From NCBI GenBank assembly GCA_037443765.1, contig JBBINS010000096.1:1-11337 (forward strand): a stretch of 11,337 bases of DNA, written 5' to 3'. The notes under the pieces were generated by a model, which was not told the origin of the DNA, ran no database searches, and saw only the letters and a program-made list of their open reading frames with translations. Shown here piece by piece: positions 5,792-11,337 of the stretch. A program made the position numbers and the translations under genes. This stretch comes from CAIKZZ01 sp037443765. Its GTDB lineage: Bacteria > Pseudomonadota > Gammaproteobacteria > Steroidobacterales > Steroidobacteraceae. Position 1 is the first letter of the stretch, and each line of letters opens with the position of its first letter.

Positions 5792-5820
5792 CGGAACGCA
5801 TGTTCCGGCGGCCGCCCTCC
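5780..5820. repeat. Nested inverted repeat around the uvrC start codon
   Basis: The inner part is the 16-base hairpin CGGAAC-GCAT-GTTCCG (5792-5807). The outer arms are GGAGGGCG (5780-5787) and CGCCCTCC (5813-5820). On the mRNA (minus strand) the order is Shine-Dalgarno-like GGAGG, inner hairpin, then the uvrC ATG (5791-5789) directly after the hairpin, then codons 2-4, which form the outer arm. The full fold would bury both the ribosome site and the start; the inner hairpin alone would bring GGAGG to about 8 bases from the ATG. As DNA, the core GAACGCATGTTC fits the GAAC-N4-GTTC pattern of Gram-positive LexA sites. It may also attenuate transcription arriving from aceA, though no T-run follows. 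Confidence 0.5.
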
Positions 5821-5834
5821 CCCTGCAAGTCCCG

Positions 5835-7121
5835 TCAGGCGGTCTTGAACTGGGCCTCTTCGGTCGAGCCCTTCATCGCGGTCGTCGAGGAGGTGCCGCC
5901 CGAGACCGTGGTCGTCACGTCGTCGAAGTAGCCCGCGCCGACTTCGCGCTGGTGCTTGGTCGCGCTGTAGCCGATCTTCTCGGCGGCGAACTCCGCCTCC
6001 TGCAGCTCCACGTACGCCGACATCTGCGTCTCGCGGTAGCCCTTGGCGAGCTGGAACATCGAGTAGTTGAGCGCGTGGAAGCCCGCGAGCGTGATGAACT
6101 GGAACTTGTATCCCATCGCGCCGAGCTCGCGCTGGAACTTGGCGATCGTCTTGTCGTCGAGGCGCTTCTTCCAGTTGAAGCTCGGCGAGCAGTTGTAGGC
6201 GAGCAGCTTGCCCGGGAACTGCTTGTGGATGCCCTCCGCGAAGAGCTTCGCCTCCTCGAGGTCGGGGTGCGCGGTCTCGCACCACAAGAGGTCGACGAAC
6301 GGCGCGTACGCGAGGCCGCGCGCGATGCCGGCGTCGAAGCCGGCCTTCACGTAGTAGAAGCCCTCGGCGGTGCGGCCCTTCGAGTGGTCGATGAAGGCGC
6401 GGTCGCGCTCGTCGACGTCGGCGGTGATCAGGTTCGCGCTCTCGGCGTCGGTGCGCGCCAGGAGCACCGTCGGCACGCCCATCGTGTCGGCGGCGAGCCG
6501 CGCGGCGACCAGCTTCGAGACCGCCTCCTGCGTCGGCACCAGCACCTTGCCGCCCATGTGGCCGCACTTCTTGGCGGACGACAGCTGGTCCTCGAAGTGG
6601 ACGCCTGCCGCGCCCGCCTCGATCATCGCCTTCATGAGCTCGAAGGCGTTCAGCACGCCGCCGAAGCCCGCCTCGGCGTCGGCCACGATCGGCTGCAGCC
6701 AGTCGATCGAGTGGTTGCCCTCGGCGTGATAGATCTGGTCGGCGCGCAGCAGCGTGTTGTTGATCCTGCGCACGACCTCCGGCACCGAGTTCGCCGGGTA
6801 GAGCGACTGGTCGGGGTACATCTCGCCGGCGACGTTCGCGTCGCCGGCCACCTGCCAGCCCGACAGGTAGATCGCGGGCAGCCCCGCCTTGACCTGCTGC
6901 ATCGCCTGGTTGCCGGTCAGCGCGCCCAAGGAGTTCACGAACGGCATCGTCTGCATGTGGCGCCAGAGCTTCTCGGCACCGAGCTTGGCGAGCGAGTGCT
7001 CGACCGGCACCGAGCCGCGCAACCGCACCACGTCGGCCGCGGAATAGCCGCGCTTCACGCCCTTCCAACGCGGGTTGGTGTCCCAGTCACGCTGCAACTG
7101 CTCGGCCGTCAAGAAGGTCAT
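5835..7121 (-). CDS. aceA: Isocitrate lyase
   Basis: Cleaves isocitrate to glyoxylate and succinate, the first glyoxylate-shunt step, allowing growth on acetate or fatty acids; cytoplasmic. 428 residues, close to E. coli AceA (434), and collinear with it by eye from the PRW segment near residue 17 to the end. The signature KKCGHMGGK lies at 184-192 with catalytic Cys186. Other conserved segments are LSGWQVAGDAN (86-96), MYPDQSLYPANSVP (101-114), HFEDQL (175-180), ARTDAESANLI (222-232) and NCSPSFNW (310-317). The ATG at 7121 has GGGAG about 6 bases upstream. It follows aceB by 13 bases, giving the standard aceBA order. No aceK (isocitrate dehydrogenase kinase) follows; uvrC does. Confidence 0.98.
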   Translation of the reverse strand: MTFLTAEQLQRDWDTNPRWKGVKRGYSAADVVRLRGSVPVEHSLAKLGAEKLWRHMQTMPFVNSLGALTGNQAMQQVKAGLPAIYLSGWQVAGDANVAGEMYPDQSLYPANSVPEVVRRINNTLLRADQIYHAEGNHSIDWLQPIVADAEAGFGGVLNAFELMKAMIEAGAAGVHFEDQLSSAKKCGHMGGKVLVPTQEAVSKLVAARLAADTMGVPTVLLARTDAESANLITADVDERDRAFIDHSKGRTAEGFYYVKAGFDAGIARGLAYAPFVDLLWCETAHPDLEEAKLFAEGIHKQFPGKLLAYNCSPSFNWKKRLDDKTIAKFQRELGAMGYKFQFITLAGFHALNYSMFQLAKGYRETQMSAYVELQEAEFAAEKIGYSATKHQREVGAGYFDDVTTTVSGGTSSTTAMKGSTEEAQFKTA

Positions 7122-7134
7122 GTCGTGCTCCCGG

Positions 7135-8751
7135 TTAGTCGATTTCGCGGTACGCGGTCAGGGTCAGAAAGCTCTCGAATTCAGGATTCAGCGTGAGCGC
7201 CGTGAAGAGCTCGGCGGCGCGCGGGAGATAGCCCGCGAGGTAGCCCGCCTCGCCGAGCTCGGCGCGGATCTTGGCGAGTTCCTCGTCGCGCAGCGCCGCG
7301 ACGAGCGCCGCCCTCACCGCGCGGCCGTCCTCGAGCGCGCGATGGTGGTGCAGCCATTGCCAGACCTGGGCGCGCGAGATCTCGGCGGTCGCGGCGTCCT
7401 CCATCAGGTGGTAGATCGGCACGCAGCCGTTGCCGCCGAGCCAGGCGGCGAGGTACTGGATGCCGACCGCGATGTTGTTGCGAAGCCCGGCCTCGGTGAT
7501 CGCGCCGGGCGGCACGGCGAGCAGGTCCTTGGCGGTGACCCGGACCTCCGGCTTCAGCACCGCGAGGTTGTTCGGCCCAGGCATCAGCCGGTCGAAGACC
7601 TCGCGCGCGAGCGGCACGAGGCCGGGGTGCGCCACCCAGGTGCCGTCGTGGCCGTCGCCCGCCTCGCGCTCCTTGTCGGCGCGCACCTTGGCGAGCGCCT
7701 CGGCGTTGGCGCGCTCGTCGTTCTTGATCGGGATCTGCGCCGCCATGCCGCCCATCGCGAACGCGCCGCGACGGTGGCAGGTCTGGATCAGGAGCAGCGA
7801 GTACGAGCGCAGGAAGTGCGCCGTCATCGTCACCCGCTGGCGGTCCGGCAGCACGAAGGCCGGATCGTGGCTGAACTTCTTGATGAAGCTGAAGATGTAG
7901 TCCCAGCGTCCGCAGTTGAGGCCGACGATGTAGTCCTTGAGCTCGTACAGGATCTCGTGCATCTCGAACGCGGCCAGGATCGTCTCGATCAGGACCGTGC
8001 ACTTGATGGTGCCGTGGCGGATCCCGAGGCGCTGCTCGGCGAAGGCGAACACCTCGTTCCAGAGGCGCGCCTCGAGGTGACCCTCGAGCTTCGGCAGGTA
8101 GAAGTACGGCCCCGTGCCGCGCGCGGCGAGCTCGGCGTGGTTGTGGAACAGATAGAGCCCGAAGTCGACGAGCGCGCCCGGCACCTCCCGGCCGTCGACC
8201 TGCCAGTGCTTCTCGGTGAGGTGCCAGCCGCGCGGCCGGACGATCAGCACCGCGGTCCGCTCGTTCAAGCGGTAGCGCCTGCCCTCGGCGGTCGTCAGCT
8301 CGATGGTGCGGCGGACGGCGTCGCGCAGGTTCTGCTGGCCGCCGATCACGTTCGCCCAGGACGGCGACAGCGAGTCCTCGAAGTCGGCCATGAAGACGTT
8401 CGCGCCGGAGTTGAGCGCGTTGATGACCATCTTGCGGTCGGCCGGACCCGTGATCTCGACCCGCCGGTCCTGGAGGTCGGCGGGCACCGGGGCGACCTGC
8501 CAGACCGACTCGCGGATCGAGCGGGTCTCGGGCAGGAAGTCCGGCAGGAGTCCGCCGTCGATCGCGCTCTGGCGGGCGGCCCGCCTCGCGAGCAGCGCCT
8601 CGACCTGGGGTCCGAAGCGCCTCGCGAGCTCGGCCACGAAGCCGATCGCCTCGGCCGTCAGGACCGATTCGTAGCCCGGGGCCATCGGCCCCAGGAGCTC
8701 GACGCCGGACGGGCGAACGCCGGCCTCGGCCGCGTTCCTTTCAGTGCTCAC
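7135..8751 (-). CDS. aceB: Malate synthase A
   Basis: Condenses glyoxylate with acetyl-CoA to malate, the second glyoxylate-shunt step; cytoplasmic. 538 residues from the GTG at 8751, close to E. coli AceB (533) and clearly isoform A rather than the larger GlcB (isoform G). Conserved segments include VEITGPADRKMVINALN (98-114), MADFEDSLSP (121-130), RPRGWHL (172-178), GLNCGRWDYIFS (277-288), GHDGTWVAHPG (367-377) and MEDAATAEISR (450-460), in which D452 is the expected catalytic base. The GTG is preceded by GAGGGGG four bases away. The reading frame stays open another 29 codons upstream, to 8838, but those residues have no family resemblance and would run through the promoter, so the shorter form is preferred. 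Confidence 0.97.
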   Translation of the reverse strand: MSTERNAAEAGVRPSGVELLGPMAPGYESVLTAEAIGFVAELARRFGPQVEALLARRAARQSAIDGGLLPDFLPETRSIRESVWQVAPVPADLQDRRVEITGPADRKMVINALNSGANVFMADFEDSLSPSWANVIGGQQNLRDAVRRTIELTTAEGRRYRLNERTAVLIVRPRGWHLTEKHWQVDGREVPGALVDFGLYLFHNHAELAARGTGPYFYLPKLEGHLEARLWNEVFAFAEQRLGIRHGTIKCTVLIETILAAFEMHEILYELKDYIVGLNCGRWDYIFSFIKKFSHDPAFVLPDRQRVTMTAHFLRSYSLLLIQTCHRRGAFAMGGMAAQIPIKNDERANAEALAKVRADKEREAGDGHDGTWVAHPGLVPLAREVFDRLMPGPNNLAVLKPEVRVTAKDLLAVPPGAITEAGLRNNIAVGIQYLAAWLGGNGCVPIYHLMEDAATAEISRAQVWQWLHHHRALEDGRAVRAALVAALRDEELAKIRAELGEAGYLAGYLPRAAELFTALTLNPEFESFLTLTAYREID

Positions 8752-8779
8752 TCGACCCCCTCGATCGGGACTTCGCCAG

Positions 8780-8799
8780 GTGCATCTTTTGCGCTGCAC
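8780..8799. promoter_or_regulatory. Inverted repeat at the predicted aceB transcription start
   Basis: GTGCA (8780-8784) and TGCAC (8795-8799) form a perfect inverted repeat with a 10-base spacer, one and a half helical turns between arm centres. It lies just downstream of the predicted aceB -10 box and covers the predicted start point, a usual place for a repressor operator. Glyoxylate-shunt genes are commonly under repressor control (IclR in E. coli), but I cannot assign this site to a named regulator. Confidence 0.35.
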
Positions 8800-8800
8800 A

Positions 8801-8829
8801 ATAGTAGCCGCAGGCCCCCCCCACGGCAA
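8801..8829 (-). promoter_or_regulatory. Sigma-70 promoter for aceBA
   Basis: On the minus strand TTGCCG (8829-8824) and TACTAT (8806-8801) are separated by exactly 17 bases; each matches four of six consensus positions. Transcription would begin near 8794, about 43 bases before the aceB GTG. The spacer contains a run of eight identical bases (C on the plus strand, 8815-8822). The divergent rluE gene starts 32 bases beyond the -35 box, so regulators bound here could affect both. Confidence 0.5.
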
Positions 8830-9425
8830 TGCGTCCACTGGCTAGGATCTGCCGCAACCGATGCCCCTCTATCTGCTCAACAAGCCCTACCGGGTGCTGA
8901 CCCGGTTCACGAGGTCGGACGACCGCCCGACCCTCGCCGACCACGTGCGGCTGCCGGGCGCGTATCCGGCGGGCCGGCTGGACTATGACAGCGAGGGCCT
9001 GCTGCTCCTGACCGACGACGGACGGCTGCAGGCCGGGATCACCGATCCGCGGCACGCTCTCGAGAAGACCTACTGGGCCCAGGTTGAGGGTGAGCCCGGG
9101 GAGCATCAAGTTGCGCAGTTGCGCGACGGCGTCGCGCTTCCGGACGGGCCGACGCGCCCGGCCGGTGCGCGCCGCATCGAGGCGCCGCCGGGGCTGTGGC
9201 CGCGCGACCCGCCGATCCGCTACCGCGCGAAGATCCCGACGGCGTGGCTCGAGATCAGACTGCGCGAGGGCCGTAACCGCCAGGTGCGACGCATGACCGC
9301 GGCAGTCGGGTTGCCGACGCTGAGGCTGGTGCGCGCGGCCATCGGGCCGCTCACGCTCGCAGGGCTCGCGCCCGGCGAGTCACGGGAGGCGAGCGCCGCC
9401 GAGCTTGCCGCGCTCCTCGAAGCGC

Positions 9426-10787
<1,362 letters not shown>

Positions 10788-10837
10788 GCTCGGATCCTAC
10801 CATTCCCGGCCGGATTGGTTGCAGTGCACGAGTCCGC

Positions 10838-11337
10838 TCAGCGGCGGGCGAGCGCGGCCTCCGCCGCCGCGAAGCACTGGCCGATGCGCTTCGCCGACAC
10901 CGGCACCTGGGTCCTCAGATCCTGCGCGAACAGCTGGACCGCGTACTCCTCGAGCAGCCAGCGCAGCTCCCCGAGCGCGACCGGGTGCGGCTCGCCGGGC
11001 TCGAGCCGCGCGACGAGCGCCGCGTAGCGGCGCCGCGCCTCGAGGTACTGCCACTGCGCCTCGGCGACGGTGCGCCGCGGCTCGCCGAGCTTCTGCGCGC
11101 GGCGCCTGAGCGCCTTCAGGTAGCGCTCGAGCGCGTCGAGCCACGGGTCCGGCGTCGCGGCGACGAAGCCCTCGTGAACGAGGCCGGCGAGTTCGGCCTT
11201 GAGGTCGGCGACGAGCTCCGCGTCGAGGCCCTCGGGCAGCGCCGCGATCTCGGCACGCAGTCGCCGTGCTTCGCCGAGCGCGGCCTTCATCGTCGCCGCG
11301 AGCCGCTCGGCCGCCGGCACCAGCACCGGCCGGCCGC
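10838..11337 (-). CDS. hrpA: ATP-dependent RNA helicase HrpA, C-terminal end (5' part outside window)
   Basis: HrpA is a large DEAH-box RNA helicase (about 1300 residues in E. coli) linked to mRNA processing and rescue of stalled ribosomes; cytoplasmic. Only the last 165 residues are present, so the helicase core is not seen. The piece belongs to the HrpA-specific C-terminal domain (DUF3418): GLVHEGFVAATP, ALERYLKALRRRAQKL, and near the end GELRWLLEEYAVQLFAQDL followed by VPVSAKRI, which match by eye the E. coli HrpA ending (RWMLEELRVSLFAQELGT then PVSVKRL). It ends TGA at 10838. The reading frame stays open to the right edge with no start of its own needed. Identification rests on the C-terminal domain only. 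Confidence 0.88.
   Translation of the reverse strand, partial: GRPVLVPAAERLAATMKAALGEARRLRAEIAALPEGLDAELVADLKAELAGLVHEGFVAATPDPWLDALERYLKALRRRAQKLGEPRRTVAEAQWQYLEARRRYAALVARLEPGEPHPVALGELRWLLEEYAVQLFAQDLRTQVPVSAKRIGQCFAAAEAALARR

Noticed and set aside
3264..5828. 854-codon minus-strand open frame in another frame of uvrC-pgsA, starting at the ATG in the uvrC leader hairpin
   Set aside because: It overlaps uvrC and pgsA in the wrong frame, with Arg-rich composition and no domain. Its ATG is out of frame with uvrC.
3713..5848. 711-codon plus-strand open frame antisense to uvrC
   Set aside because: Antisense shadow of a confident gene.
8752..8838. Upstream extension of aceB to an ATG at 8838
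   Set aside because: The extra 29 residues do not resemble malate synthase and would cover the predicted promoter; GTG at 8751 has a strong ribosome site.
7075..8988. 637-codon plus-strand open frame antisense to aceB
   Set aside because: Antisense shadow; malate synthase on the other strand is certain.

Overview
The window reads as chromosomal DNA from a very GC-rich proteobacterium, most likely a gammaproteobacterium. The best evidence is the order uvrC-pgsA-tRNA-Gly-tRNA-Cys, which matches the classic gammaproteobacterial uvrC-pgsA-glyW-cysT cluster but lacks a following tRNA-Leu (leuZ) gene. AceA, AceB and RluE resemble the enteric proteins. The class II (plant-like) DAHP synthase fits a lineage outside the enterics, such as Xanthomonadales/Nevskiales relatives; that placement is inference. 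All genes except rluE and one small broken gene lie on the minus strand.

Left part (1-2120): a soluble chemoreceptor with two PAS domains runs off the left edge. About 320 bases upstream of it lies a good flagellar sigma-28 type promoter. A possible 60-residue small gene and a cluster of GAAC/GTTC half-sites lie between promoter and receptor. The receptor gene is missed by simple ORF listing because it has no stop inside the window; I translated it directly.

Middle gap (about 2120-3108): about 1 kb with little coding potential. It holds a cluster of GC-rich perfect inverted repeats, a small plus-strand membrane-protein gene interrupted by one in-frame TGA, and a plus-strand intrinsic terminator that stops just short of the tRNA-Cys 3' end.

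Central block (3109-8751, minus strand): aceB-aceA (glyoxylate shunt), then uvrC (nucleotide excision repair), pgsA (phosphatidylglycerol synthesis), tRNA-Gly and tRNA-Cys. Spacings are short (13, 43, 3, 40 and 15 bases). aceB has a recognisable sigma-70 promoter, and the tRNAs have their own near-consensus promoter whose -35 box contains the pgsA stop codon. The aceA-uvrC junction carries a nested inverted repeat that surrounds the uvrC start.

Right part (8861-11337): rluE (23S rRNA pseudouridine synthase) is divergent from aceB and overlaps tail-to-tail with a class II DAHP synthase gene (shikimate pathway). Upstream of the latter is the 3' end of the RNA helicase gene hrpA.

The proteins are ordinary core functions and I see no new multi-gene system, phage, CRISPR array or transposon. 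The points worth a second look are regulatory: the uvrC leader structure, the GAAC-N4-GTTC palindromes, the tRNA promoter inside pgsA, the C8 tract in the aceB promoter, and the nonsense codon in the small membrane protein.
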